This document shows positions 52,661 through 62,078 of a stretch of 64,000 bases of DNA, in pieces. Every line of letters starts with the position of its first letter. Position 1 is the first letter of the stretch. Source of the stretch: Fluviispira multicolorata (GTDB lineage: Bacteria; Bdellovibrionota_B; Oligoflexia; Silvanigrellales; Silvanigrellaceae); the NCBI RefSeq assembly GCF_009208585.1, contig NZ_WFLN01000005.1:145470-209469 (forward strand), given 5' to 3'. The translations under genes were made by a program, and so were the position numbers. The notes under the pieces were generated by a model. The model was not told where the DNA came from, searched no databases, and saw only the letters and a program-made list of their open reading frames with translations.

Positions 52661-53085
52661 GCACGGTTATAGGGAATCAAATATTTGGCAAACCTGATTC
52701 TGTACTTGAAGAAAGTCTCAATCAAAGATTAAAAAGACAAGATGTCAATGTTGCTAATATTACAAATTCTCTAACACCTGGCTATAGATCTTTAGGTTTT
52801 GATTTTGAAAAACAGCTTCAAGCTGCCATTGGTTCTGACAAAGATCTTATTATGAAAGTAAGTAATCCTAAACATATTAAAGCTCCAGGTATGGGTGCAG
52901 ACGGTATTTTAAAACCAGATCTTTATGTTAAACCAACTGAAAGCATTGGTAACGATGGCAATACAGTGGATGTAGATCAAGAAATGACAGAAATGGCAGG
53001 TAATCAAGTTATATATAAAGCTACAATTGAAACTTTAAATAGAAAACTTGGAATGTTACGTTATGCAATAAATGGTGGACGATAG
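52657..53085 (+). CDS. flgB: Flagellar basal-body rod protein FlgB
   Basis: 142 residues. N-terminal helix with RLKRQDVNVANITNSLTPGYR, the rod-protein pattern (R-x-x-x-x-x-N-[IL]-A-N-x-x-T-P-G-Y), and a C-terminal helix QVIYKATIETLNRKLGML. Forms the proximal rod. Its ATG overlaps the regulator's stop codon. Confidence 0.94.
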   Translation: MSTVIGNQIFGKPDSVLEESLNQRLKRQDVNVANITNSLTPGYRSLGFDFEKQLQAAIGSDKDLIMKVSNPKHIKAPGMGADGILKPDLYVKPTESIGNDGNTVDVDQEMTEMAGNQVIYKATIETLNRKLGMLRYAINGGR

Positions 53086-53118
53086 TTTTAACTAAACAAC
53101 TTATAGGAGTAAAAAATT

Positions 53119-53556
53119 ATGAGTTTTTTAGAAGGTTTAAAAATAAGTGCTTCTGGACTTTCAGCGGAACGTATTCGCATGAATGTTATTTCTTCAAATT
53201 TAGCGAATGCAAATACATCACGTACAGAAGAAGGTGGCCCATATAAAAGAAAAGATGTTTTATTTACAGCAAGAAATTCAGGACTGAGTTTTGATAACTT
53301 AATGCGACTCGCATTTGACCCAAATTTAAAAGAAGTCAAAGTGGATGGAATTACTGAAGACAGACGCGCACCTCGCCTAGTTTTTAATCCCAATCATCCT
53401 GATGCAAATGAGAACGGGTATGTAGCAATGCCAAATATTTCAATAATGGAAGAAATGGTAAATATGATTACAAGTAATCGTTCATTTGAAAGTAATACTC
53501 AGGCAATTAATGCAACAAAATCTATGGCAACAACTGCAATCAGTATTGGCAGATAA
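53119..53556 (+). CDS. flgC: Flagellar basal-body rod protein FlgC
   Basis: 145 residues. SGLSAERIRMNVISSNLANANT is the rod signature near residue 14, and the C-terminus has VNMITSNRSFESNTQAINATK. Proximal rod subunit, second in the operon, SD TAGGAG before the ATG. Confidence 0.95.
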   Translation: MSFLEGLKISASGLSAERIRMNVISSNLANANTSRTEEGGPYKRKDVLFTARNSGLSFDNLMRLAFDPNLKEVKVDGITEDRRAPRLVFNPNHPDANENGYVAMPNISIMEEMVNMITSNRSFESNTQAINATKSMATTAISIGR

Positions 53557-53570
53557 AATAGGTGAATGCA

Positions 53571-53900
53571 ATGATTAAAAAACTGTCAGCAAATGATCTT
53601 CATTTTTTAAAGTTACAACAGGATTTAGTGAATTCATCTATTCCAAGTGGTGGAGGTAGTCCTCCAAAAAATCCATCAGCCACCGAATTTCTTGATCTAA
53701 TGGAAAAAGGAATTAAGGAAATAAATATCGGAGCACGTGAAGCTGAAAAAGCAAGTATGGATTTAGCATCTGGCAGAACAAGTAATATTCACGAAACTAT
53801 GCTTGCGGTAACAAAAGCTGAACTTGGTTTTAATATGATGGTACAAATGAGAAATAAAGTAATTGAAGCATATCAAGAAGTAATGAGAATGCAAATTTGA
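53571..53900 (+). CDS. fliE: Flagellar hook-basal body protein FliE
   Basis: 109 residues from ATG 53571 (GGTG upstream); GTG 53562 would add three. FliE pattern in the C-terminal half: ASMDLASGRTSNIHETMLAV and FNMMVQMRNKVIEAYQEVMRMQI (two stretches). Joins the MS ring to the rod. The Pro/Gly-rich segment (PSGGGSPPKNPS) near residue 25 is variable in the family. Confidence 0.92.
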   Translation: MIKKLSANDLHFLKLQQDLVNSSIPSGGGSPPKNPSATEFLDLMEKGIKEINIGAREAEKASMDLASGRTSNIHETMLAVTKAELGFNMMVQMRNKVIEAYQEVMRMQI

Positions 53901-53946
53901 TTAAACCTTTATTGCAATATTTATTACTTTGAAGAAAGTAAAAGGA

Positions 53947-55554
53947 ATGATAGAAAAATTTAAGCAATTTTGGTCACAATTTATCGTTCAAAGTAAGGCA
54001 TTTTATGCTGGACTTACGAAAGGACGTAAAATTGCAATTGCTCTCAGTCTTTTTACTGTTGTCTTTGCGCTTGCTATGTTTATTTTTTGGAAGCCAACAA
54101 TTAAATATGAAACAGCATATATGAATTTATCTGCTGATGATAAAACAGCAATTTTAGCACACTTAAAAAAATCAGGAATAAAAGATTTTAAAATGGAAGG
54201 TGATTCTCTTTCCTTTCCTGAAGATAAAATATTAGAAGCGCGTATGTTACTTGCGCAAGAGGGCCTGCCAAGTTCAGGAATAGGAGTGGGTTGGGAAAAA
54301 TTTGATGACAGAGCTTTTGGGATGTCAGATTTTGACCAAAGAATTAATAAATTACGTGCATTGCAAGGTGAATTAGCAAGAACAATAAATAAATTAGAGC
54401 CTGTTGCAAACAGTAGAGTTCACATAGTTTTACCAGATAATGCTATTTTTGCAGAAGATAAAAAAACTCCAACGGCGAGTATTTTTTTAAAGTTAAAACC
54501 AAGTAAACTGCTTTCTCAAAGGCAAATTCAGGGGATCATTCATTTAGCTGCACGTGCTGTAGAAGGGCTTGAACCTAAAGCAGTGAGTATCGTAGATCAG
54601 GATGGGAATATGCTCACGCAACCTGATGAACAGGATGGTGGCATTGATAAAGTAACATCAGCACAGCGAGAGTATCAAAAGAGAGTTGAAAGAGAGCTTG
54701 AACAAAAGATTAGAGATATTTTAGCGAGAGTCGTTGGACATGATAAAGTCGTTTCAAAAGTTCAGGCATTTGTAGATTTTAAAAAGGTAGAAACTACAAT
54801 TTCTGATGTTGATCCAGAAAGAACTGCAGTTATTGCTTCGCAACGAAACGAACAATCATCACAAGGCAACGGGCTAAATCCTACCGGTGTTCCGGGGGCA
54901 AAGAGCAATTTACCTGGCGAACGTGAGGATATAGGTGTAGCTGGTGGGCTTACTAATAGTACGAAATCAAGCACTGAAAATTTAAACTTTGAAGTTAAAA
55001 AGACTTTAAGTAAAATAGTAGAACCAATTGGTAACGTAACTAAATTGAGTGCATCTGTTTTGGTTGATGGAAAAATGGTTGATGGTAAGTTTGTGCCGCG
55101 TACCAAAGAAGAAATGGAAATGATTACGAAATTAGTAAAAAATGCAATTGGTTTTCAAGAAACGCGCGACGCTATAACAGTAGAATCAACTCAATTTGAA
55201 CTCGATGAATTTGCTCTTGCAGAAAAAGCTTCACTATCAGCGCGGCAAGCTTCACTTATTCAAACCGCAATACTTTCTGTAGTTGCTTTAGCTGCTATGT
55301 TTTTTATTTACATTGCACTTGTTCGCCCTTATTTCAAATGGCTTACGTATGATCCTGATAAGCGTTCAAAAGAGCAGTTGGAAATGTTGGATTATGAATT
55401 AGAAAGATCGGGTGCAGGAGCTCGTCGGGTGCAGTTGAAAGAGGATGTTCCTTTTGATAAAATGTCGCCTAAAGAGCAGATTATGTATTTAGCAAAAAAT
55501 GATCCTCAAAAAACAACCGAAGCCATCCGTCAATTGCTCAATCCAAATCATTAA
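53947..55554 (+). CDS. fliF: Flagellar M-ring protein FliF
   Basis: 535 residues from ATG 53947 (GAAGAAAG upstream); TTG 53929 is an alternative. Two transmembrane helices (about 30-50 and 440-460), ring-building motifs (LLAQEGLPSSG, ITVESTQFELD) and RALQGELARTI. Forms the MS ring in the inner membrane. The last gene of this operon here; fliG does not follow. Confidence 0.94.
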   Translation: MIEKFKQFWSQFIVQSKAFYAGLTKGRKIAIALSLFTVVFALAMFIFWKPTIKYETAYMNLSADDKTAILAHLKKSGIKDFKMEGDSLSFPEDKILEARMLLAQEGLPSSGIGVGWEKFDDRAFGMSDFDQRINKLRALQGELARTINKLEPVANSRVHIVLPDNAIFAEDKKTPTASIFLKLKPSKLLSQRQIQGIIHLAARAVEGLEPKAVSIVDQDGNMLTQPDEQDGGIDKVTSAQREYQKRVERELEQKIRDILARVVGHDKVVSKVQAFVDFKKVETTISDVDPERTAVIASQRNEQSSQGNGLNPTGVPGAKSNLPGEREDIGVAGGLTNSTKSSTENLNFEVKKTLSKIVEPIGNVTKLSASVLVDGKMVDGKFVPRTKEEMEMITKLVKNAIGFQETRDAITVESTQFELDEFALAEKASLSARQASLIQTAILSVVALAAMFFIYIALVRPYFKWLTYDPDKRSKEQLEMLDYELERSGAGARRVQLKEDVPFDKMSPKEQIMYLAKNDPQKTTEAIRQLLNPNH

Positions 55555-55561
55555 AAACACT

Positions 55562-56002
55562 TTAAATATCTAATTCAATTCCCATGTCAATTAAAGGTTT
55601 AAAACTTCCTTTGCCTGAATAAAATGGTTTTATATCTGGAACAGGTGGCGTATTGGGCTGAATAGCTGGGACTGCAACAATATATTCAACTTCAACATTG
55701 CCATCGCCAACCATGAGAGCTTTTTTATTAAGCTCAAATGTTTTTTTTGATATATTATCATCAGCTAAGCTTTTAATTTTACATATAAGTACACCCGGAA
55801 TACTATGGGTTGAAGTATTATAAGGAATTCCTGGTAAAACAACAGAAGACTCATCTCCTTCTACGCATATTTTTCGTTTGAGAACATCAGAATTTCCACT
55901 ACCTGTAATAAAAAATAATGCTTTAGGGATTAAAAGATTTGCTCCTTGAATAGAATCAAAAAAAAATTGATCACCAGAGAGTAATAATGAGTTTTTGCTC
56001 AT
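55562..56002 (-). CDS. Unknown protein next to the T6SS, possible PAAR-like
   Basis: 146 residues, SD AGGAAA, no signal peptide. The centre (KICVEGDESSVVLPGIPY, then SIPGVLICKIKSL) alternates short strands with GD and PG turns, as PAAR or PAAR-like spike-tip proteins do, and the tail is Pro-rich (IQPNTPPVPDIKP). The likeness is weak. Position 440 bases from tssB, divergent, supports a T6SS accessory or cargo role. Confidence 0.45.
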   Translation of the reverse strand: MSKNSLLLSGDQFFFDSIQGANLLIPKALFFITGSGNSDVLKRKICVEGDESSVVLPGIPYNTSTHSIPGVLICKIKSLADDNISKKTFELNKKALMVGDGNVEVEYIVAVPAIQPNTPPVPDIKPFYSGKGSFKPLIDMGIELDI

Positions 56003-56443
56003 AAATTTTCCTAATAAAGTAATAAAACAGACTCAATTTAATTATTAATTTATTTTTTAATCTGTGGCAAGTCATTTGTGAGAGCATAAAAACAAATAGG
56101 GACTTCTTCTTATTTAAGAGGAAGGTTCTATTTTAAAGATAAAAAGAAAAAAAATTTTATTTATAAACATAACAATAAAAATATTAAATAAGATTTGTAT
56201 TGTTCAGGATTTTGATTTTTGTCTAAGAAAATAGCTTACCAATTATGTTTAATTGATTGTAAACAATAAAAACAATGATTTTTTTAATTAATTAAATACA
56301 TTGATATTTTATTGAATTTATTAATTTTGACAAAAGTGCATTGGTATTATATTTGCTATAAATAGAAAAAGAATACTGACAACAGTATTTTTTAACTATC
56401 AGTGCAAGTTCAGGCTGAAACTCATATGAAAGGAATGTGAATA
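56003..56443. other. Intergenic region upstream of the T6SS operon
   Basis: AT-rich and without genes, between the divergent 146-residue gene and tssB. It contains the candidate tss promoter listed separately. Confidence 0.6.
56327..56353 (+). promoter_or_regulatory. Candidate promoter of the T6SS operon
   Basis: TTGACA at 56327-56332 is a perfect -35. TATATT at 56348-56353 is the best -10 nearby, at 15-base spacing. It would give a leader of about 85 bases before tssB. Confidence 0.35.
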
Positions 56444-56983
56444 ATGTCAAGGAGCACTCAACATAAAATTTCTGGGTATAAGCCGCCACGCGTGCAAATC
56501 ACCTATGATCTTGAAGTAAATGGAAATCCAAAAGAGCAAGACCTGCCATTCGTAATTGGAGTGATGGCAAATTTTTCTGGGCATCTACACCAGAAGACAA
56601 AAAAATTAAAGAATGAAAAATTTCTTTCGGTAAATAAAGAAAACTTCAATTCAGTTGTGCAATCCATTAGTCCAAAATTAAAAATAAAAGTTTTGGATAA
56701 AGTTAAAAATGATGGGGGCTCAAAACAAGTTGAATTAAATTTTAAATCCATTGAAGATTTTAACCCCGGAAAAATAGCTGAAAAAGTCGACTCATTACGC
56801 ACTCTCCTTGAAACAAGAAGAAAATTAATTGAGTTGCAAACCAGCGTGGACTGTAACGATAAACTTGAAGAAACTCTTATTCAATTTTTAAAGGCGCCTG
56901 AGGCTTTAAAGCAAATTACAAGCACGCAGACATCTGAAGCAAATGCATCTGAAGTTTCTGATGATGCTGAAGCAAAAGCCTAA
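56444..56983 (+). CDS. tssB: T6SS contractile sheath small subunit TssB
   Basis: 179 residues. PPRVQITYDLEVNGNPKEQDLPFVIGVMANF (two adjacent blocks) is the TssB/VipA N-terminal signature, and a C-terminal helix (LRTLLETRRKLIEL) is as expected. Forms the sheath with TssC. First gene of the operon; tssC follows after 18 bases. Confidence 0.94.
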   Translation: MSRSTQHKISGYKPPRVQITYDLEVNGNPKEQDLPFVIGVMANFSGHLHQKTKKLKNEKFLSVNKENFNSVVQSISPKLKIKVLDKVKNDGGSKQVELNFKSIEDFNPGKIAEKVDSLRTLLETRRKLIELQTSVDCNDKLEETLIQFLKAPEALKQITSTQTSEANASEVSDDAEAKA

Positions 56984-57001
56984 GCCGCTAAAGGATATGA
57001 A

Positions 57002-58489
57002 ATGACTCTCAATACAGATCTTGCAATAAAAACGAATTCTTTTTTTAACTTAGAAGATGTTAATGTTTCTGTTATCGATCAAGCGTTGGCAATAAGTAAT
57101 TTAAATAAAAATAAAGATCAAATGAGCCATGCAAAAGAAATGCTTACAGTTTTTGCTGATGAAGTTATTTCAGAAAGAATGGCATTTAAAAAGAATATTT
57201 CTCATATGATCAGCGAGAGAATTGCCGATATAGATGTGATTCTTTCTGAACAAGTCAACGAAATTATTCATAACCAAGAGTTTCAAAAACTCGAAGCATC
57301 TTGGAGAGGTCTTCAATCATTAGTAAAATTTGCAGAACCTGATGATAAATTACACATTCGTGTTCTTGATGCAACTAAAGAAGATATTTTAAAAGATTCT
57401 GAGACTGCAGCAGAGTTTGATGATTCAGGTTTATTTAAATTGGTTTATGAAAATGAATATGGTACATTTGGTGGAACACCTTATGGAATTCTTGTAGGTG
57501 ATTATTCTTTCGGAAAAGGTCTTGAAGATATTGAATGTCTTAAAACTATTTCTAAAGTAGCATCTGCCGCACATGCTCCATTTATAGCAGCAGCGAGTTG
57601 TGATCTTTTTAATATTAAATCTTTTGAAGATCTTGACAAACCAAGACATTTAGGTCGTTTATTTAATTCAGCTGAATTTGGTTCTTGGCAAAGTTTTCGA
57701 GCACTTGAAGATTCTAAGTATGTTACTTTAACATTGCCGCGCGTTATAATGCGTCATCCTTATGGACCAAATGGAATTCCTGTAAAAGAATTTTATTTTG
57801 AAGAAGATCTTAACGGAATAGAGCATGAAAAATATTTGTGGGGAAATCCTGCATTTTCATTAGCGCAGAGAATGGTTGATTCTTACCGCTCATTTGGTTG
57901 GTTTTCAAACATACGCGGAGCTGAAAATGGAGGTGTTGTTGATAGCTTACCATATCACCCATTTGTCGATAGCGAAGGTAACAATTCATTTAAAATGCCT
58001 GTTGAAACTATCATCACAGATAGGCGCGAAAAAGAATTAGATGAACTTGGATTTTTATCATTAGTTTATAAACGTGGAACTGATACAGCCACTTTCTTTG
58101 GTTCAAAAACGATCCATAAATTAACTGAGTATGACAATGATCTTGCAAATGCAAATGCACAACTATCTACAGAGTTGCCATATTTAATGGCTGTTTCTCG
58201 TTTTGCACATTATTTAAAAGTAATTATGCGAGACAAAATTGGTTCTTTCACATCACAGGGGGAGATAGAAGCATATTTAAATAAATGGATTTCGCGTTAT
58301 GTGATTTTGGATGATTCTGCGAGTAGTTATATTAAAAGCTGTCATCCTTTGCGTGATGCAAGGGTCGATATTTTACCTGTTCCAGGAAAAGTGGGGGCAT
58401 ATAAAGCTGTAATGTTTTTAAGGCCACATTTTTATTTAAACGAATTGACTGTTTCTTTAAGGCTTGTAACTGAACTGCCTCAAGGATAA
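57002..58489 (+). CDS. tssC: T6SS contractile sheath large subunit TssC
   Basis: 495 residues. TssC/VipB blocks: EFQKLEASWRGLQSLV, GILVGDYSFG, APFIAAASCDLF, YVTLTLPRVIMRHPYG and WISRYVILDD. Full length for the family. Assembles with TssB into the sheath that contracts to fire the tube. Confidence 0.96.
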   Translation: MTLNTDLAIKTNSFFNLEDVNVSVIDQALAISNLNKNKDQMSHAKEMLTVFADEVISERMAFKKNISHMISERIADIDVILSEQVNEIIHNQEFQKLEASWRGLQSLVKFAEPDDKLHIRVLDATKEDILKDSETAAEFDDSGLFKLVYENEYGTFGGTPYGILVGDYSFGKGLEDIECLKTISKVASAAHAPFIAAASCDLFNIKSFEDLDKPRHLGRLFNSAEFGSWQSFRALEDSKYVTLTLPRVIMRHPYGPNGIPVKEFYFEEDLNGIEHEKYLWGNPAFSLAQRMVDSYRSFGWFSNIRGAENGGVVDSLPYHPFVDSEGNNSFKMPVETIITDRREKELDELGFLSLVYKRGTDTATFFGSKTIHKLTEYDNDLANANAQLSTELPYLMAVSRFAHYLKVIMRDKIGSFTSQGEIEAYLNKWISRYVILDDSASSYIKSCHPLRDARVDILPVPGKVGAYKAVMFLRPHFYLNELTVSLRLVTELPQG

Positions 58490-58525
58490 TCGCTTAACTA
58501 TACAATAAAATATTTGGAGAAAAAC

Positions 58526-59095
58526 ATGTCTGATGATATTAAGGTTTTATTAACATTACCTGAAAAACTTTTAAAAGGAAGTTTTATTGAATATAAAGTT
58601 CCACCATCGTTTGAATGTACAATTGACGGCGAATTCCCATTGATAAAGTCAACTGCATCAAATAAAATTGATAATTTTAATGGTCAAATTACCGCTACAA
58701 TTGTTGAAAAAAATAAAGCTGACTTTGTTAAAAATATGACAGATATTTTAACTCAAGCTGAAGTTGCAGTATCTTGTGCAAAATTTCATTTGTGTACAAT
58801 TGAGAAGAATGAAGGCAAAGAACCAATCTTACTTTTAAAACAGCAAATTGCTCTTTTCAATTATACTTTTACAATTGAAACAAACCCATATGAAGCATTT
58901 AGTTACCGCTTTATCTTTTCGCCGAATAACAATCAAAAAAGTGATTTAGTTCCAGGCGGAAGGCAAAGGGTTTATACAATTGAAAATGGTAAATCTTCAT
59001 TAAGCAAAGTATTTTACTTTGATATTGCGAGTTCTTCGATAATGAATAAGTGTGACAATGCTTGGAAAGAGAATGAAGCAAAAGACATTACTTAA
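58526..59095 (+). CDS. Divergent Hcp-position (tube candidate) protein
   Basis: 189 residues from ATG 58526, with GGAG upstream; TTG 58514 is open too. It occupies the usual hcp slot between tssC and tssE and has strand-rich sequence (FNGQITATIVEKN, IALFNYTFTIETN), but none of the clear Hcp motifs such as the conserved N-terminal IxGI/GES region. A structural Hcp fold with lost sequence identity is the simplest reading. Confidence 0.5.
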   Translation: MSDDIKVLLTLPEKLLKGSFIEYKVPPSFECTIDGEFPLIKSTASNKIDNFNGQITATIVEKNKADFVKNMTDILTQAEVAVSCAKFHLCTIEKNEGKEPILLLKQQIALFNYTFTIETNPYEAFSYRFIFSPNNNQKSDLVPGGRQRVYTIENGKSSLSKVFYFDIASSSIMNKCDNAWKENEAKDIT

Positions 59096-59138
59096 ATCTA
59101 AGCTTAGAAGAGTCTTTTTCTTTATTTAGGTAGATATT

Positions 59139-59555
59139 ATGAGTTATTTAAATAGTTTATTTTATATTTCACCTATTGAAGATCAAAAAGGCTCTGATTT
59201 TAATTCTATTACTCGAAATATATATAATATTTTAAATACGCGTAGTTCTTTGTCAGTATCTGAATTTTTAGAAAATCAAATATTAAATACCCTTCATTTT
59301 GGGGTTCCGAGCTTCTCACACTTTGCAATGGACTCTGAAAATGATAGGGATTTATTGTGTCAAATTGTACAAAAATCACTTAGAATATTTGAAAATAGAC
59401 TCTCCTATGTTGATGTTGAATTTTCTCTATATGACAGACTTAAAAAAGAAGCAAAACTTTCTATTAATGCCGTTTATCAAAAAGGAAATGTAAAGGTAAA
59501 TTTATTATTACGTGTTGCACTTTGGGAGTTTATAATTAATGACTGGCAAGTATAG
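59139..59555 (+). CDS. tssE: T6SS baseplate protein TssE
   Basis: 138 residues. The gp25-like pattern is LENQILNTLHFGVPSF and QKSLRIFENRLSYVDVEF (FEPRL-type region with FENRL). Overlaps tssF by 17 bases. Baseplate wedge component. Confidence 0.82.
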   Translation: MSYLNSLFYISPIEDQKGSDFNSITRNIYNILNTRSSLSVSEFLENQILNTLHFGVPSFSHFAMDSENDRDLLCQIVQKSLRIFENRLSYVDVEFSLYDRLKKEAKLSINAVYQKGNVKVNLLLRVALWEFIINDWQV

Positions 59556-61293
59556 CAATCAAGATTTTTTAAAAATATATATTGATACCTTAGATGAACT
59601 TAGAAAAAATGGCAGACTATTTTCACAGCAAAATCCCGATTTAGCTCCCTTTCTTGATTTTTCATATAGAAAAAGTAACGACCCAGAAACGGAACGACTT
59701 ATTGAGTCATTTGCATATATGAAGGCACAAGTTGACTATAAATCTTTTCTAGCTAAGAGTGACTACGCTATAAATTTTATTGATCATATTTTTCCAGAAT
59801 TAGTTTCTCCCATTCCTGGAATGACAATATTAAAAATTCAGCCAGCAAAAAGTTTTTTTAAAAAAGATAAATATCAATTTAAGATTGATAAGGATACTTT
59901 ATTTTTTTCTAAAAATGTGGATGATGAAGAATGTTTATTTTCTGCAACTCAGGATACAAATATATCTTGCTGCGAAGTTAAAAATTATAGATATATTGAT
60001 GTAAACACAAGCAAAGAAGATATATATGGGTTTAAAAAAGCATTTGTATTTGATATTGAATCATCATTGCCTATTGAAAACTTTCAAAATATAAACCTAT
60101 CAATATTTATTGACTCTGAGTTCCAGTCAGTTATTTCTATTCTTGATACTTTACTTTTATCTAAAAGCCCTATCTTCATCTTTAAAGATGAAGAAGCTAT
60201 TCCAATAAAATTATCAAGAGAATCTTTAAAGTTAATTTATCAATTTAATGGTCACTATGACCAGTGTGAAGAGAATTTATTACATCCTCTTTTTGATTTT
60301 ATTAATTTCTATCAGAAGTATTTATTTTTTAAAATTGACATTAATATTCCAATAAATATTTTAAAAAAAATTAAATTTATTATACCCATAGATGATGATT
60401 TTTCTGGTTCATTTAGAACAGATAATGTTTTTTTTAGATTAAATTGCGTCCCAATTTTGAATGTATTTGAAAAAAAACTAGTCCCAATTAAGTATAATGA
60501 CACTCAAAACGAGCATCGTATGCGAGTTGATAATGATCAGAAAAATAATATAGAAGTTTTGAGAGTTAATAAGGTTGTAGCCTATAGTTCCGTGTCTGGA
60601 AAAGCATTAGAAATTCCAAATTTTCATAAGAAAATTCACAGAAATAGCAATGATAGTTCAGGTTATTTTTGGGCAACTAAACGAACTTTTAATAATACAA
60701 CTAGCGAAAATGGCTGTTTGTATTTAAAACTGCTTAACTCTGATAAAGATCTTCATTTAAAATCAGAAGTGCCTGACTATATATTTCCATCTGGATTATG
60801 TACAAATAGTCATTTGGTAGAAGGAATTAAACCTAATTCAATTTTTAATTGCAATGTATATGATCTCCCAATTGAAAAATCCATGTCTTTAATTTGGCCC
60901 AAATACTCTCGAAAGCCACTTGATCTTAATGAAAATACCGAAGTGGTGAAACTACTTTATAAAATAAATCAAGATTTATTAAGTAGAAATGCATTAAATA
61001 ATTATGATTTTAGAAAGATAATTGAAATTTTATCTTCAGGGCAAAGTCCTATAAAGATTTTATTCCAGCAAATGCTAAACCAATCTACTGGTTTTGAAGC
61101 TGAAGAAACTCTTTCTCAACAAGTTTGGAAAAATCAAAGCTACTATGTGCCAGGTATTTTATATAAATTTCAATTTTCAAAAATGACAGGGTTTCCACTC
61201 GGAACATATTTTTTAATGTCATTTTTGAATTCATATTTTAACTATATCCGTGATTTTAACTTTTATATTGTTTTTAAAGCTGAGAAAGTATGA
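59539..61293 (+). CDS. tssF: T6SS baseplate protein TssF
   Basis: 584 residues. The N-terminus shows the TssF signature: YIDTLDELRKNGRLFSQQNP, then DPETERLIESFAYMKAQV and FPELVSPIPGM. Largest wedge subunit. It ends in an ATGA overlap with the next gene. Confidence 0.9.
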   Translation: MTGKYSNQDFLKIYIDTLDELRKNGRLFSQQNPDLAPFLDFSYRKSNDPETERLIESFAYMKAQVDYKSFLAKSDYAINFIDHIFPELVSPIPGMTILKIQPAKSFFKKDKYQFKIDKDTLFFSKNVDDEECLFSATQDTNISCCEVKNYRYIDVNTSKEDIYGFKKAFVFDIESSLPIENFQNINLSIFIDSEFQSVISILDTLLLSKSPIFIFKDEEAIPIKLSRESLKLIYQFNGHYDQCEENLLHPLFDFINFYQKYLFFKIDINIPINILKKIKFIIPIDDDFSGSFRTDNVFFRLNCVPILNVFEKKLVPIKYNDTQNEHRMRVDNDQKNNIEVLRVNKVVAYSSVSGKALEIPNFHKKIHRNSNDSSGYFWATKRTFNNTTSENGCLYLKLLNSDKDLHLKSEVPDYIFPSGLCTNSHLVEGIKPNSIFNCNVYDLPIEKSMSLIWPKYSRKPLDLNENTEVVKLLYKINQDLLSRNALNNYDFRKIIEILSSGQSPIKILFQQMLNQSTGFEAEETLSQQVWKNQSYYVPGILYKFQFSKMTGFPLGTYFLMSFLNSYFNYIRDFNFYIVFKAEKV

Positions 61294-62048
61294 ATAATTT
61301 ACAGAAAATTGATTTTTTAATAGATCAGAAAGATTATCAAAAAATTATTAATATAATTAGAAATTATTATTCATATGAGAGAGTTTATTACTCTCCAAAA
61401 ATGCTTTTTTCTTCGACAAGTTGTTATTATATTAAAGATGAAAAAGGTTTATATAAAAAGACTAAATTTCCTTTTAAGCTATTTATTCCTGACTATATTT
61501 TAGAAAATTTTACGCAACACTCTCGTCAGAGAAAAAAAATAATTATTGATTTTCTTAAAATATTTATAAATGAACTTGTGATACAAGATTATATAGTAAA
61601 AATGAATAAAGATAATTTTCTTTATAGTTATTCAATGTCAAATAAGAAAGAAAAAAGTTTTAATTTAAATAATAGAAAAAATATAAACTACTTTTTTTCA
61701 AAATTTTTTCATAAAGAAGTAGTAATTTTAGAAAATTACCCGAAAAAATACATAAATAACAATCAATTTGCACTTGGAAAATGTAAAATATTTTCTAAAA
61801 ATTTTAATAAAGGCTGTATGATTGGGGCAGACTTTTATTCTTTTTTAAATAGAATTGTGGTTGAAATAGTTGTAAATGTTAAAGAAATTAAAAACCTAAA
61901 ATATGTTTTAGAATTATTGGAATTAAAAAATATTATTATAATACTTTCTAATTTTGATAGAGGTGTTATGAAAAATATTGATTATAAATATAATTTTATT
62001 ATTGAGGGTGGTAAATGTGTTAATGCTTTTGCAGTGCCTAATTATTGA
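61290..62048 (+). CDS. tssG: Probable T6SS baseplate protein TssG, short and divergent
   Basis: 252 residues, shorter than most TssG proteins (about 330), very Lys/Asn/Ile-rich. Identity rests mainly on the position after tssF with translational coupling. The segment GADFYSFLNRIVVEIVV could correspond to the conserved TssG tail region. Not independently recognisable. Confidence 0.6.
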   Translation: MNNLQKIDFLIDQKDYQKIINIIRNYYSYERVYYSPKMLFSSTSCYYIKDEKGLYKKTKFPFKLFIPDYILENFTQHSRQRKKIIIDFLKIFINELVIQDYIVKMNKDNFLYSYSMSNKKEKSFNLNNRKNINYFFSKFFHKEVVILENYPKKYINNNQFALGKCKIFSKNFNKGCMIGADFYSFLNRIVVEIVVNVKEIKNLKYVLELLELKNIIIILSNFDRGVMKNIDYKYNFIIEGGKCVNAFAVPNY

Positions 62049-62078
62049 ATATAAATTTAAATATGTAGGAAATATAAC

